NCBI RefSeq assembly: GCF_002140915.1
Contig: NZ_NGKU01000001.1
Span: 1,681,539-1,745,538, forward strand
DNA: 64,000 bases
Reading direction: 5' to 3'
From: Candidatus Enterococcus testudinis
Lineage (GTDB): Bacteria > Bacillota > Bacilli > Lactobacillales > Enterococcaceae
The position numbers and the translations under genes are program-made. Below, piece after piece: positions 1 through 8,988 of this stretch (the first letter of the stretch is position 1; every line of letters begins with the position of its first letter). The notes below the pieces were generated by a model that ran no database searches, was not told the origin of the DNA, and saw only the letters and a list, made by a program, of their open reading frames with translations.

Positions 1-2
1 AG

Positions 3-641
3 TATTATTGAAAAAAATATTATTAGGTAGAACGCTCCCCCTATATCATTTTCAAATCCAGTCGTAGGTGTCAATAATTCAACTTTACTTATACTATAAA
101 AATCAGACAACATATCAATTATGATTTCTGAGTCACTACGATCAACTATTAAACTATATTCTCCACCAGGAGTTAATGCATTCTCGCTATAAAGTCTCTT
201 TAAAGATTGTAAGATTAAAGGGGTATCATTCAAAAAGTCTTTTATTCTACCTGATTGATCCTTATCGTTTGTTTTAAATGTAGCTAAAAACGCATCATCA
301 GAAATGATTGTATCACCGCTATCCATTTCCAGTTTAATTTTCAGCATATTTATGTATGCATTTGAGAAAATACCAGATTTATAAATGACAATACGATCCT
401 CATTAAAAACTCTATCTGTACGTATGATAGAAGCATCATACGTATCTACTAATGTTTCAAAAAAAGAAATCTCTTGTGCATGCTTTACATTAGTTTTTTG
501 GACATAGAATTTTTGCATATTTGATCCTATATCTTCAATATTATTCAAATAGCGCGCATGAGTTGATTTTTCAACCATTATTAATGCTGAACTGAGTAAG
601 AAGGAAATCAAACAAATTATACCAACAATTAAATTTCTCAT
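3..641 (-). CDS. Bacteriocin-associated membrane protein (partial, runs off left edge)
   Basis: Open frame of about 213 codons read on the minus strand from ATG at 641, preceded by an AGGTGG ribosome site; it has no stop before the window edge, so only the N-terminal part is present. The start is a signal-anchor (residues 3-22, hydrophobic), followed by a roughly 170-residue extracytoplasmic region rich in Asp, Ser and Ile, then a hydrophobic run beginning near residue 203 that looks like the next membrane segment. This layout matches the large multi-span proteins (about 650-700 residues, MacB/FtsX-like, formerly called bacteriocin-associated integral membrane protein) that follow lactococcin 972-type genes and act with an ABC ATPase in immunity or export. 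Family assignment rests mainly on the neighbouring bacteriocin gene; the ATPase would lie left of the window. Confidence 0.6.
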   Translation of the reverse strand, partial: MRNLIVGIICLISFLLSSALIMVEKSTHARYLNNIEDIGSNMQKFYVQKTNVKHAQEISFFETLVDTYDASIIRTDRVFNEDRIVIYKSGIFSNAYINMLKIKLEMDSGDTIISDDAFLATFKTNDKDQSGRIKDFLNDTPLILQSLKRLYSENALTPGGEYSLIVDRSDSEIIIDMLSDFYSISKVELLTPTTGFENDIGGAFYLIIFFSII

Positions 642-661
642 TTTTCACCACCTAAAAATAT

Positions 662-687
662 AGAGACCAGAAATTCTTCTAGTCTCT
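662..687 (-). terminator. Weak hairpin between bacteriocin gene and membrane-protein gene
   Basis: Inverted repeat (AGAGACTAGAA / TTTCTGGTCTCT on the minus strand) followed by ATATTTTT. It sits between the bacteriocin stop and the downstream start, so it may act as an attenuator that gives more bacteriocin than immunity/export transcript. Confidence 0.5.
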
Positions 688-715
688 TCCCCATAGATAT
701 GATTTACTACAAAAC

Positions 716-997
716 TTAATAAGTATTGTAGTAAAAGTTACAACCCGAATACACCCAAAGGCGTGCATAAGCTTCAGTACCAGCACTTCTTTTATTGAAG
801 TTTGAGTTCGATCCTTTTGAAACTGTAGCAGAATGTGTTTTCGACATATGAGTATAACTTGAAATTGAACCTACACCTGCGACCCCATATTTCCAGTAAC
901 CTCCACTGGGTTTGGACGTACTAAGCGCATGGACATTTACTATGGTTGAAACAGCCATTAAACCGAACAACAAACTAATCAATATCTTCTTTTTCAT
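716..997 (-). CDS. Lactococcin 972-family bacteriocin precursor
   Basis: A 93-residue secreted peptide. Residues 1-24 form a Sec signal (MKKK, hydrophobic core, VHA before the cut). The mature part contains the family hallmarks: an aromatic GGYWKYGV start, the SKTHSATV block at 52-59, an alternating A-x-A stretch and an aromatic FYYN end at residues 88-91. Lactococcin 972 blocks septum formation by binding lipid II; that activity is family knowledge, not shown here. The single Cys86 is unusual, since lactococcin 972 itself lacks cysteine. ATG at 997 follows a strong AGGAGGGG site. It is transcribed toward the membrane-protein gene, the typical order of these loci. Confidence 0.88.
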   Translation of the reverse strand: MKKKILISLLFGLMAVSTIVNVHALSTSKPSGGYWKYGVAGVGSISSYTHMSKTHSATVSKGSNSNFNKRSAGTEAYARLWVYSGCNFYYNTY

Positions 998-1089
998 TTG
1001 ACCCCTCCTAAATATTCATTCTTACACACCAATATTACCATAATGCCTATCAAAAAAGGGTATTCCATCGATTTCTGTCAATATAGTTC

Positions 1090-1133
1090 ATTATATTATG
1101 GTTTTTTGCACTATTTTGCGTTTTGCAAAAAAC
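1090..1133 (-). promoter_or_regulatory. Bacteriocin promoter with overlapping inverted repeat
   Basis: A TATAAT -10 box lies at 1095-1090 (minus strand). Directly upstream a perfect 10-bp inverted repeat (GTTTTTTGCA at 1101-1110, TGCAAAAAAC at 1124-1133, 13-bp spacer) covers the place where the -35 box should be. No good -35 hexamer is visible, which fits an activator-dependent or repressor-controlled promoter. The regulator is unknown. Confidence 0.5.
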
Positions 1134-1170
1134 GAAATATGTAAACTAACTTTTTTTCTTATAAAAATAA

Positions 1171-1221
1171 AAAAATACGCATGAAATATCGTCATTACGA
1201 AGATATTCCATACGTATTTTT
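1171..1221 (-). terminator. Terminator after tkt
   Basis: Twenty-base arms 1171-1190 and 1202-1221 pair with only two G-U wobbles. On the minus strand a T-rich run follows, consistent with rho-independent termination downstream of the transketolase gene. Confidence 0.8.
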
Positions 1222-1232
1222 GCATTTATCAA

Positions 1233-3230
1233 TTAGTTGATTGATTTAAAGGTATCAACCACATTCTCAACAGTAAAACCAAATTCTGCCAAGACTTTTT
1301 CCCCAGGTGCAGATGCGCCAAAGTGATCAATCGCGATGACTTTCCCTTTGCAGCCTAGGTAACGGTCCCAGCCAAATGGTGAAGCTGCTTCAATGGCTAC
1401 GCGTTTCTTGACTGCTCTTGGCAAGACGCTTTCTTTGTATTCTGCTGATTGTGCTTCGAATAAATCAAAACTTGGAAGCGACACAACAGCGACGTCAACG
1501 CCTTCTTCTGCCAATTTTGCTTGTGATTGCACTGCTAGATTGACTTCAGATCCAGTGGCGATCAAGATACCTTCCGGCTGATCCCCCTGTTGTTTCGAGA
1601 TCACATAGCCGCCTTTTGCCACTTGTGTATCTGCTTGATCCTTGGTTCCTTCAATAACAGGCAAGTTTTGACGGCTCAATACCAATACAGTTGGTTTATC
1701 TGTCGTCGTCATAGCCAATTTCCAGGCTGCGCGGGTTTCATTGCCATCCGCTGGACGGATGACTTGAACATTTGGGATACAACGTACACTAGCCAATTGT
1801 TCAACAGGTTCGTGGGTTGGTCCATCTTCCCCAACGGCTACTGAGTCATGAGTCAATACATAGATGACTGGTGCATGTTGGATCGCAGACAAACGGACTG
1901 CTGGACGCAAGTAATCAACAAATACAAAGAATGTACCGCCATAAATCCGTGTACCGCCATGCAATTGGATTCCATTCATTGCAGCAGCCATCGCAAATTC
2001 GCGGACACCAAACCAGATGTTGCGGCCTTCATATTGACCAGGTTCGAAATCTTTTTCCGCTGCGACCATTGTATTGTTTGAACCAGAAAGATCGGCTGAG
2101 CCACCCCATAAACTTGGGACCGCTTTTGATAATGCTTGGATCATTTCTTTGCTGGATACACGGCTGGCTTGAGCGCTGCCGACATCATAGCTTGGCAATT
2201 CCGCATCCCAGTCACTTGGCAATTCGCCAGCGAACGCTTTGGTGAATTGTTCAGCCAATTCAGGATACGCTTCTTGATACGCTTTGAAGGTATCATTCCA
2301 GGCTGCTTCTGCTTTTTGGCCTTCTTCGATCATCGTTTCTTTGAAACGTGCTGCCACTTCTTCCGGTACTGTAAATTCAGGGAATTCCCAGCCGTAGATT
2401 GCTTTGGCTGCAGTGATTCCTTCAGCGCCGATCGGTGCACCATGGACAGCTGATGTGCCTTGGTTTGGCGCGCCATAGCCAATGACTGTTTTGATCTCGA
2501 TCAATGTTGGTTTATCAGATTCAGCTTTTGCTTCCTCGATTGCCGCAGAGATTGCTTCTAGATCATTGCCATCTTTGACCAAAATATGTTGCCAGCCATA
2601 GGCTTCAAAGCGTCCACCCACATGTTCAGTAAATGCTTTCGATGTTGGACCATCCAAGGAAATATCATTCGAATCATATAAAACGATCAATTTATCAAGT
2701 TTCATATGCCCCGCCATAGAAGCCGCTTCTTGAGAAACACCTTCCATTAAATCGCCATCTCCACATAGCGCATACGTATAGTGGTCGATCACGTTGTAGT
2801 TATCACGGTTATACGTCGCGGCAAGATGTGCTTCAGCCATGGCCATTCCCACTGCCATCGCAATGCCTTGTCCTAAAGGACCAGTCGTTGCTTCCACACC
2901 ATCTGTGTGGCCGACTTCAGGATGTCCCGGTGTACGGCTGTCCCATTGACGGAAGTTTTTTAAATCATCGACTGTTACATCATAGCCCGATACGTGCAAC
3001 AAGCTGTACAATAATGCAGAGCCGTGTCCTGCCGACAAGACAAAGCGGTCACGGTCGACCCAGTTTCTTGATGTCGTTGGATTGACTTTTAAATGTTTGG
3101 TCCATAATGCGTAAGCCATTGGCGCAGCCCCCATTGGCAATCCTGGGTGACCTGAATTCGCTTTTTGGACAGCTTCAATACTTAATGTACGCAATGTGTT
3201 AACGCCTAATTGATCGATTTTATCAAACAA
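1233..3230 (-). CDS. tkt: Transketolase
   Basis: Full-length 665-residue thiamine-diphosphate enzyme of the non-oxidative pentose phosphate pathway, moving two-carbon units between ketose and aldose phosphates in the cytosol. The GDG...N cofactor motif is seen at residues 157-189 (GDGDLMEG to SND), followed by the pyrimidine-binding domain ([16 protein letters not shown] region) and a C-terminal domain with IATGSEV. The start ATG is preceded by AGGAGG. It is monocistronic, with its own promoter and a terminator hairpin. Confidence 0.97.
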   Translation of the reverse strand: MFDKIDQLGVNTLRTLSIEAVQKANSGHPGLPMGAAPMAYALWTKHLKVNPTTSRNWVDRDRFVLSAGHGSALLYSLLHVSGYDVTVDDLKNFRQWDSRTPGHPEVGHTDGVEATTGPLGQGIAMAVGMAMAEAHLAATYNRDNYNVIDHYTYALCGDGDLMEGVSQEAASMAGHMKLDKLIVLYDSNDISLDGPTSKAFTEHVGGRFEAYGWQHILVKDGNDLEAISAAIEEAKAESDKPTLIEIKTVIGYGAPNQGTSAVHGAPIGAEGITAAKAIYGWEFPEFTVPEEVAARFKETMIEEGQKAEAAWNDTFKAYQEAYPELAEQFTKAFAGELPSDWDAELPSYDVGSAQASRVSSKEMIQALSKAVPSLWGGSADLSGSNNTMVAAEKDFEPGQYEGRNIWFGVREFAMAAAMNGIQLHGGTRIYGGTFFVFVDYLRPAVRLSAIQHAPVIYVLTHDSVAVGEDGPTHEPVEQLASVRCIPNVQVIRPADGNETRAAWKLAMTTTDKPTVLVLSRQNLPVIEGTKDQADTQVAKGGYVISKQQGDQPEGILIATGSEVNLAVQSQAKLAEEGVDVAVVSLPSFDLFEAQSAEYKESVLPRAVKKRVAIEAASPFGWDRYLGCKGKVIAIDHFGASAPGEKVLAEFGFTVENVVDTFKSIN

Positions 3231-3279
3231 TGATAGTTCCTCCTAATTTAGGTTTTTTTTACCTTTATTACTGATTTTC

Positions 3280-3308
3280 ATTATACGTGATTTCTCTGCC
3301 AAATACAA
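3280..3308 (-). promoter_or_regulatory. tkt promoter
   Basis: TTGTAT (3308-3303), 17-bp spacer, TATAAT (3285-3280) on the minus strand, about 50 bp before the tkt start. Confidence 0.65.
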
Positions 3309-3324
3309 TAGATTGGAAAGGATT

Positions 3325-3570
3325 TCACGCATCTCTGCCGTGGAGACCTTTTTGCCTTTGGATTTCTTTCAATTTGTCTGGTGTGACATCGGTGCCTTCT
3401 GGATCAACGATTTTCATACCTTCGATATGATGACGCATACCGCCGCGAAATGCTGTTAAATATTCTTCTCGCAACGCTTTTTGTTCTTTTTCTTCCACAT
3501 CAGTCAGACCTTCGCTTTTTTTCTTTTTCGCTAGTTCATTGATGCGTGCTAATTTCTCTGGTGATAACAT
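3325..3570 (-). CDS. DUF896 (YnzC/UPF0291) small protein
   Basis: An 81-residue cytosolic protein starting [16 protein letters not shown], the signature of the DUF896 family of Firmicutes. The frame is open for 24 codons further upstream, but AAAGGAGTG lies at the right distance from ATG 3570, so the shorter start is chosen. Helical N-terminal half, charged, with a C-terminal GRDA tail. In Bacillus, relatives (YnzC, YneJ) lie near lexA/yneA, and here too the gene is divergent from lexA. Molecular role is unknown. Confidence 0.88.
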   Translation of the reverse strand: MLSPEKLARINELAKKKKSEGLTDVEEKEQKALREEYLTAFRGGMRHHIEGMKIVDPEGTDVTPDKLKEIQRQKGLHGRDA

Positions 3571-3635
3571 GCTCGTCACTCCTTTACCCCTTGATTTTAC
3601 TACAAAATACGTCATAAAAACAATAGCACAAAAAG

Positions 3636-3675
3636 CGAACATTTGTTTGAATTCTTTGCTATCCTATGGTACACT
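3636..3675 (+). promoter_or_regulatory. lexA promoter with LexA (SOS) box
   Basis: CGAACATTTGTTTG at 3636-3649 matches the Gram-positive LexA box CGAAC-N4-GTTCG with one mismatch. It overlaps a -35 TTGAAT (3647-3652), with TACACT at 3670-3675 after 17 bp. This fits autoregulation of lexA; the divergent DUF896 gene may also be affected. Confidence 0.75.
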
Positions 3676-3705
3676 TTAGTTATTAAATGAAAGAAGGTGT
3701 CAGTT

Positions 3706-4326
3706 TTGGCAAAACGAACAGAAAATCGACAAATCGAAATTCTTAAGTTTATTCATACACGTGTCACTGAAAAAGGCTATCCGCCGACTGTTCGCGAAAT
3801 TGGCGAAGCCGTTCAGTTATCTTCCACTTCAACTGTTCATGGTCATTTGTCCCGACTTGAAAAAAAGGGCTTGATACTAAGAGATCCAACGAAACCCAGA
3901 GCTATCGAATTGACTGCTTCTGGTCTTGAAAAAATCGATGTTCAACCATCTTCGATCCCAATGCTGGGTATCGTGACTGCCGGAGAACCGATTCTTGCTG
4001 TTGAAGAAGCATCTGACTTCTTCCCGATCCCGCCAGATTTAGCCAATAGTTCAGGCAGTTTATTCATGTTGACGATTCGTGGCGAGAGCATGATCAATGC
4101 GGGTATCCTTGACGGTGACCAAGTGATCGTTCGCAAGCAGCAAAGTGCCCAAAACGGCGACATCGTGATCGCCATGACGGATGAAGACGAAGCTACATGT
4201 AAACGATTCTTCAAAGAAAAAGATCATATTCGTTTGCAACCCGAAAATGATTATATGGAGCCAATCATTTTGAATGATGTCACTATCCTAGGCCAAGTGG
4301 TTGGATTATACCGCCACTTCCTCTGA
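3706..4326 (+). CDS. lexA: SOS response repressor LexA
   Basis: Winged-helix repressor and self-cleaving serine peptidase. With a TTG start at 3706 it has 206 residues; a GTG at 3697 is possible but overlaps the AAGAAGG ribosome site, so TTG is preferred. N-terminal HTH (residues about 5-65), Ala92-Gly93 cleavage bond (TAGEP), catalytic Ser128 (GESM) and Lys166 (CKRF). RecA filaments on ssDNA trigger cleavage and derepress the regulon. A LexA box sits in its own promoter, and other candidates lie upstream of the next gene and of lepB-addBA. Confidence 0.96.
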   Translation: MAKRTENRQIEILKFIHTRVTEKGYPPTVREIGEAVQLSSTSTVHGHLSRLEKKGLILRDPTKPRAIELTASGLEKIDVQPSSIPMLGIVTAGEPILAVEEASDFFPIPPDLANSSGSLFMLTIRGESMINAGILDGDQVIVRKQQSAQNGDIVIAMTDEDEATCKRFFKEKDHIRLQPENDYMEPIILNDVTILGQVVGLYRHFL

Positions 4327-4347
4327 GCCATACAAGAGCTATCAATG

Positions 4348-4377
4348 AAATCTTCGTTTAGTCGAAGATTTTTTTCT
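4348..4377 (+). terminator. Terminator after lexA
   Basis: AAATCTTCG / CGAAGATTT stem with a 6-base loop followed by a T run, 22 bp after the lexA stop. It separates lexA from the next SOS promoter. Confidence 0.85.
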
Positions 4378-4383
4378 TTCCTC

Positions 4384-4433
4384 TTTACAAAGCGAACAAA
4401 CATTCGTATAATAGGTATACAAACATTAGTTCG
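4384..4433 (+). promoter_or_regulatory. Double LexA-box promoter of small membrane protein gene
   Basis: TTTACA (4384-4389), 17-bp spacer and perfect TATAAT (4407-4412). One LexA-like box, CGAACAAACATTCG (4393-4406), fills the spacer. A second, CAAACATTAGTTCG (4420-4433), covers the expected transcription start. Each differs from CGAAC-N4-GTTCG at one position. Strong repression and SOS induction are inferred. Confidence 0.75.
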
Positions 4434-4454
4434 TATTTATAAGGAGTGAACAAG

Positions 4455-4664
4455 ATGAAAGCTATTCGTCGATTTGGTTTTGTTTTATTTATATTATTGG
4501 TGGGTATTATTATCGGTTATTTTGGCGTACTTAGTGCAGTTTTGATTTTTTGTCCTCTAACGATGTTATGGTTCATGTTGTGGGACGAAAAGAAGTTTCG
4601 ACAAGCTGAACGGAAACGTAATAGACACTACTATGACCATGATATTTATCGATACGAACCATAA
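4455..4664 (+). CDS. Small SOS-controlled membrane protein
   Basis: A 69-residue protein with a short basic N-terminus, a hydrophobic region at residues 7-43 (one long or two short membrane segments) and a strongly basic, Tyr-rich cytosolic tail (residues 44-69). ATG 4455 is preferred over GTG 4446, which lies inside the AAGGAG site. There is no LysM domain, so it is not YneA. Its position next to lexA and its double LexA-box promoter parallel yneA of Bacillus and sosA of Staphylococcus, both SOS-induced division inhibitors with a membrane segment. A similar role is inferred only from context and size. Confidence 0.7.
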   Translation: MKAIRRFGFVLFILLVGIIIGYFGVLSAVLIFCPLTMLWFMLWDEKKFRQAERKRNRHYYDHDIYRYEP

Positions 4665-4698
4665 TCTGCTTGAGATTGGCAAAGCTGCCTTGATTCAT

Positions 4699-4755
4699 AA
4701 AAACCGACCCCCGCAACGTTCGCTGCTTGAGCGAATGTTGCGGGGGTCGGTTTTT
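4699..4755. terminator. Bidirectional terminator
   Basis: Very strong hairpin (arms around ACCGACCCCCGCAAC and GTTGCGGGGGTCGGT, A run on the left, T run on the right). It ends both the small membrane gene and the convergent apt operon. Confidence 0.93.
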
Positions 4756-4768
4756 GTTCGACTTTGGA

Positions 4769-5281
4769 TTAATACTCCATCAGTGTCTTGATTTCTACAC
4801 CTTGAATTTTATCTCTGCCGTGCAAATCCATCAATTCGATCAAGAAGGCACAACCAACTACGACTCCGCCTAATTTCTCTACCAATTCGATGGTCGCTTT
4901 GATTGTTCCGCCTGTCGCCAATAAATCATCACAAATCAAGACACGTTGTCCTGGTTTGATTGCATCTGCATGAAGCGTCAGAACATCGACACCATATTCT
5001 TTTTCATACTCTGCTTCGATTGTTTCACGAGGCAATTTGCCTTTTTTACGCACTGGCGCAAAACCGACACCCAATTGATAGGCAACCGGACAACCAACGA
5101 TAAACCCGCGGGCTTCTGGTCCTACGACCATATCGATTGATTTCTCTTGCGCATATTCAACGATTTGTTGTGTCGCATAACGATAGGCTTCACCATCCGC
5201 CATTAAAGGGGAAATATCGCGGAAAATGATCCCTTCCTGAGGGTAATCCGGAATACTCGCAATATAATTTTTTAAATCCAT
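4769..5281 (-). CDS. apt: Adenine phosphoribosyltransferase
   Basis: A 170-residue cytosolic enzyme making AMP from adenine and PRPP (purine salvage). The PRPP-binding motif [13 protein letters not shown] lies near residue 120, and the ARGF/PRKKGKLP loops are present. Start MDLKNYIAS is chosen because AGGAGG precedes ATG 5281; the frame extends nine codons upstream into the recJ end. It lies 11 bp after recJ and is co-transcribed with it, an arrangement common in Firmicutes. Confidence 0.96.
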   Translation of the reverse strand: MDLKNYIASIPDYPQEGIIFRDISPLMADGEAYRYATQQIVEYAQEKSIDMVVGPEARGFIVGCPVAYQLGVGFAPVRKKGKLPRETIEAEYEKEYGVDVLTLHADAIKPGQRVLICDDLLATGGTIKATIELVEKLGGVVVGCAFLIELMDLHGRDKIQGVEIKTLMEY

Positions 5282-5292
5282 GTTTTTTCCTC

Positions 5293-7593
5293 CTAAGATA
5301 TCAACCATTGTTTTAAGGTCGATAAATCACTCATTAATAAAAATTCTTCTGTCTTGATCATTTGCTGCCTTTGTTGATAAACGGTACTATCAGTCAACGG
5401 GTGGTTCGCCGGGGCAGCATTTTTTTTCAAAACGCCATCTTTTATTGTAACAAATTCCAGCTCAGAAAACACCTGAATCATAAAAATTAATAATTTTTCG
5501 GGCAATTTTAAGAAATCGGCAATACTTTTCAGCTTATAGCGCACATCTAATTGCTCTTGTTGCTGGATCAATTTGAATAGTCGGCTGTATTGATCTCGAG
5601 AACCTACACCATCCAAATAAGCGTCTTCTGGTGAAAGCAAGACAATATTGATGCGATTGACAGCCAGCGCTTCAACGATTTCTTTCATGACCTGTGGTTC
5701 TTTCGGACAATCCAAAAACGCGATTTCTTGAAAATCGCCTTGATTGAAGACATCAATCAATTCAGGCATTGTCTGATATACTGTCAAGTTTGGACAAACT
5801 CGCTGTGCTTCAGTCGTCAGTTTTGCCCAAAATGAGATTCCCAGCGTCTGATTGCCAAAAGAAATGCCCTGACGCATACGCTTCGATCGATAATCAAACA
5901 GTTGAAATCCTGCTACCGCAAAGTCATCCATCATCAATTGGGGCTTTTTGTTGCCATTCCATTCATTGATCGTCAATTGACCGACCAAGGACAAATCGTC
6001 ATTGTCAAACTCATGGGCTTCAGCACCAAAACCAAATCCGATCACATCTAATTGGGTTGATGTGTTGTCTTCCATCACCAACTTTAAATGCTGCTTTTCT
6101 GCACCAATTTGTCGCGCGCTTTTGGTATGCAAGTCTTTGATCAAAAATTTAGGCAACGGATTGCCTAAGCCGAATGGCGCCAATACTTTCAAAGAATCAA
6201 TCAGTTCGATCGTCACATCGCCTAAGGAGAGCGTATCATCGATTTGTAGAGGAATCCCTTCGCTCAAATCAATCCCTTCAGAAGCAACATACTTGTTCAT
6301 TGATTCTTGCAGCAAAGCCAAATCATCGGTAGGAATCGTCAACCCTACTGCGGCATGGTGGCCGCCGAAATTGACGAACAAATCTCTCATCGTTGACAAC
6401 ATCTCAAATAAATTCAACGCAGCCACACTACGTCCTGATCCTTTGGCGACCCCTTGCTCTTTTTTGGTCAATACGATCACTGGACGACCTGTTTGCTGCA
6501 TCAAACGCCCCGCCACGATACCCAAAACCCCTTCATGCCAGTTGTCCCCGACGACCAAGTGCACCTCATTTTCTGGGTTGATTTTTTGTTGCGCTTCTTT
6601 CATGATCGCTTCAACAAAAGACTTTCGCTGTTGATTGATCGTATCTAATTCCCGCGCGAGTGCCGCCGCTTCTTCTTGATCAAAAGTCGTCATCAAAGTC
6701 ACAGCAGGATTGGGATCTTCTAAACGACCAATGGCATTCAGTCTTGGACCAACAGAAAACCCAATATCCGTTTCTGTGATCTGCTGCTTATTGACACCGC
6801 TGATGGATAGAAGCTCATTTAAGCCGATGCGGTCAGACTGTTGTATCATCTTGAGGCCATTGCTGACTAGAATCCGGTTTTCATCCGTTAATGAAACCAT
6901 ATCCGCAATCGTACCGATCGCAACTAAGTCCAGTAATTCTAACGGTACTTCTTCTAATAAGGCACATGCGGTCTTGAATGCCACACCGACACCAGCCAAA
7001 TCGCCAAAAGGATAGTCCCCAGATGGATGTCTCGGATGAATGATCGCATAGGCATCTGGGAGTGCTTCTGGTAATTCATGATGATCCGTTACGATCACGT
7101 CGACACCTTGCTGCTGGGCATAAGCGATCGCTTCATGACCAGAAACGCCATTGTCGACAGTGACGATCAATTGAATTCCTTCTGAGATCATCTTCTTATA
7201 GACCGCTAGATTGGGACCATAGCCGTCTGTAAATCGATTTGGCAAATAGGTACTGACCTCGGCACCAAGTAATTCAAGGGTTTCTTTCAAGACTGTTGTG
7301 CTGGTGATTCCATCTGCATCATAATCACCATAAATCAAGATTCGCTCTTCATTGATGATTGCCTCATGGATACGCGCAACTGCCTTTTCCATATCGAATA
7401 ACAAGAAAGGATCATATAAATGATCTAAATCAGGACGTAAAAAAGCAGCTAACGCATCGGCGGACCGAATGTTTCGTTGCCACAATAAACGACCAATATG
7501 TTCAGGAATAGTGTGTGTTTGTAATAGTTCCTTAAACGCTGGGGATAGCTCAGATGTTTCCGGCTGTACCCACAAAAAATTTGCCTGTTTCAC
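5293..7593 (-). CDS. recJ: Single-stranded-DNA-specific exonuclease RecJ
   Basis: 766 residues from a GTG at 7593 that follows TTAGGAG; an in-frame ATG 20 codons upstream lacks a ribosome site. DHH-family 5'-3' ssDNA exonuclease for recombination and mismatch repair. GDYDADG (89-95) and DHH (170-172) supply metal ligands. DHHA1 with GGHHAAVG follows mid-protein, then an OB-like domain and the Firmicutes-type C-terminal extension. It heads a recJ-apt transcription unit. Confidence 0.95.
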   Translation of the reverse strand: MKQANFLWVQPETSELSPAFKELLQTHTIPEHIGRLLWQRNIRSADALAAFLRPDLDHLYDPFLLFDMEKAVARIHEAIINEERILIYGDYDADGITSTTVLKETLELLGAEVSTYLPNRFTDGYGPNLAVYKKMISEGIQLIVTVDNGVSGHEAIAYAQQQGVDVIVTDHHELPEALPDAYAIIHPRHPSGDYPFGDLAGVGVAFKTACALLEEVPLELLDLVAIGTIADMVSLTDENRILVSNGLKMIQQSDRIGLNELLSISGVNKQQITETDIGFSVGPRLNAIGRLEDPNPAVTLMTTFDQEEAAALARELDTINQQRKSFVEAIMKEAQQKINPENEVHLVVGDNWHEGVLGIVAGRLMQQTGRPVIVLTKKEQGVAKGSGRSVAALNLFEMLSTMRDLFVNFGGHHAAVGLTIPTDDLALLQESMNKYVASEGIDLSEGIPLQIDDTLSLGDVTIELIDSLKVLAPFGLGNPLPKFLIKDLHTKSARQIGAEKQHLKLVMEDNTSTQLDVIGFGFGAEAHEFDNDDLSLVGQLTINEWNGNKKPQLMMDDFAVAGFQLFDYRSKRMRQGISFGNQTLGISFWAKLTTEAQRVCPNLTVYQTMPELIDVFNQGDFQEIAFLDCPKEPQVMKEIVEALAVNRINIVLLSPEDAYLDGVGSRDQYSRLFKLIQQQEQLDVRYKLKSIADFLKLPEKLLIFMIQVFSELEFVTIKDGVLKKNAAPANHPLTDSTVYQQRQQMIKTEEFLLMSDLSTLKQWLIS

Positions 7594-7654
7594 CAAATCA
7601 CTCCTAACACGCTCATTATAGCAAAATTTACCTAAAATTGAAAAAACAAGCAAA

Positions 7655-7733
7655 AACCACGGCTGCTCTGACTGTCTTCATGCGCCTGACCTGTTGTTTT
7701 GTCTGCGCATGATGACAATAGAAAGTCGTGGTT
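7655..7733 (-). terminator. Large nested hairpin upstream of recJ
   Basis: Outer arms AACCACG (7655-7661) / CGTGGTT (7727-7733) and inner arms TCATGCGC (7678-7685) / GCGCATGA (7705-7712), extended by TGTC/GACA, with a long loop. Read on the minus strand the outer stem ends in GGTTTTTG, so it can terminate transcription after the LapA-like gene. Unusually long for a simple terminator. Confidence 0.55.
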
Positions 7734-7752
7734 ATGTCTGTCTAATCTACCA

Positions 7753-8187
7753 TCATCCTTGGGAATCGAAAGTTTTCATTTCATCTGTTTCGTCCGTCGG
7801 CTTAACCAACACGGGCTCTTCGAACAATTGCGTTTCCTGATTGCTGATTTGCTGCTCTCTTGCAGCCAATTCCGCTTGTTTATTGTTAAACTCTCGTTCC
7901 AAGCTTTCTCGTTGTTCCTTCAACACTTGATCATTATCTGATTGGTATTTGGCCAAATCTTTGCGCAATACCTTCAACTCTTTCTTCTGACGGAACATGG
8001 CTGTTGCTGACACAAGCAGCAGTATCAATGCCCCCAGCAGTGCTGAGCCGATAATGACCAAAATCAATGGAGATTGGATAGTTGTAAAGCCGAAATTTAT
8101 CGGTACTGTCATATTATTTGCTACTGCAAATAAAACAACAACCAAGATCAATAAGATACCAACGATGACCCGCCATTGATTTTTCAT
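7753..8187 (-). CDS. LapA/DUF1049-family membrane protein
   Basis: 144 residues: two membrane segments (about 5-25 and 40-62) joined by a short loop containing NNMTVPINFGF, the typical LapA-domain pattern, then a long charged coiled coil (about 68-118) and an acidic tail. In Gram-negatives LapA helps lipopolysaccharide assembly, which cannot apply here; in Firmicutes the role is unknown. It lies 12 bp downstream of the SDR gene and ends the rnz - SDR - lapA-like group. Confidence 0.75.
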   Translation of the reverse strand: MKNQWRVIVGILLILVVVLFAVANNMTVPINFGFTTIQSPLILVIIGSALLGALILLLVSATAMFRQKKELKVLRKDLAKYQSDNDQVLKEQRESLEREFNNKQAELAAREQQISNQETQLFEEPVLVKPTDETDEMKTFDSQG

Positions 8188-8199
8188 TTATTTCATCCC

Positions 8200-8988
8200 C
8201 TATTTTTTGTTGAATAAACTCCCGGCCATGAAATCTCCGATACTTGGAAACAACGTGTATAACGTTGCTGCAGCACCGAAAATATGTGGCCGATTGATTT
8301 CACGTTTCGGATGGACCATATTTTTGACGATCGTCCGGGCAAGCTTATTGGGCTCCAATACGATACTGCCTAAATTTGCCAAGTAATTGCCGCTTGGATC
8401 AGCTTGATCGAAAAAGTTCGTCTCGATCGGTCCTGGATTGACCGTTGTTACATGTACACCAACTGGTTTTAATTCCAACCGCAGTGCATTCGAAAAACCG
8501 ATAACGGCAAATTTCGTTGCTGAATAGACGGCTGTTTTTGGTGTCGCGATTTTCCCAGCGATCGACGCTATATTGATGATATGTCCGGCCTTTTGTTCAG
8601 CCATTTGAATCGCCATTTTTTGCGTCAAGACCATCATGCCTAGCACATTGACTTCAAACATTTGCTGAAAAATCGCTGGGTCCATTTCCGTAAATTCTTG
8701 GAAGATCCCATAACCGGCATTGTTGACCAAAATATCCACCGGCCCCACTTCTTCGTTGATACGTTCAACCAAGTGATCAATACTTTCGGGGTTGGCAATA
8801 TCTAGTTGGAAAGCAAATGCTGCTTTGCCGCTTAATGCCATACACTGTTCTTTGACTTTGCCGATCAAGTTGATGCGGCGGGCACAAGTGACGACAATAG
8901 CCCCCTGCTTGGCGGCTTCGTAACAAATTTGTTCGCCTAGTCCTGCTGAACCACCTGTGACGACAACAACTTTATTTTCAAGATTCAT
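8200..8988 (-). CDS. Short-chain dehydrogenase/reductase
   Basis: 262-residue NAD(P)-dependent classical [11 protein letters not shown] (11-18) binds the cofactor, NNAG is at 89-92, and the catalytic set is Ser142, Tyr155, Lys159 (YSATK). Start MNLENKVV at 8988 follows GAGAGGAAG and overlaps the end of rnz by 11 bp, implying translational coupling. Related to YqjQ/DltE-type SDRs that sit between rnz and recJ in many Lactobacillales. Substrate unknown. Confidence 0.88.
   Translation of the reverse strand: MNLENKVVVVTGGSAGLGEQICYEAAKQGAIVVTCARRINLIGKVKEQCMALSGKAAFAFQLDIANPESIDHLVERINEEVGPVDILVNNAGYGIFQEFTEMDPAIFQQMFEVNVLGMMVLTQKMAIQMAEQKAGHIINIASIAGKIATPKTAVYSATKFAVIGFSNALRLELKPVGVHVTTVNPGPIETNFFDQADPSGNYLANLGSIVLEPNKLARTIVKNMVHPKREINRPHIFGAAATLYTLFPSIGDFMAGSLFNKK

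Noticed and set aside
6002-6634. A 210-codon plus-strand frame inside recJ
   Set aside because: It is the antisense shadow of recJ, which has full conserved motifs and a ribosome site; the plus frame has none.
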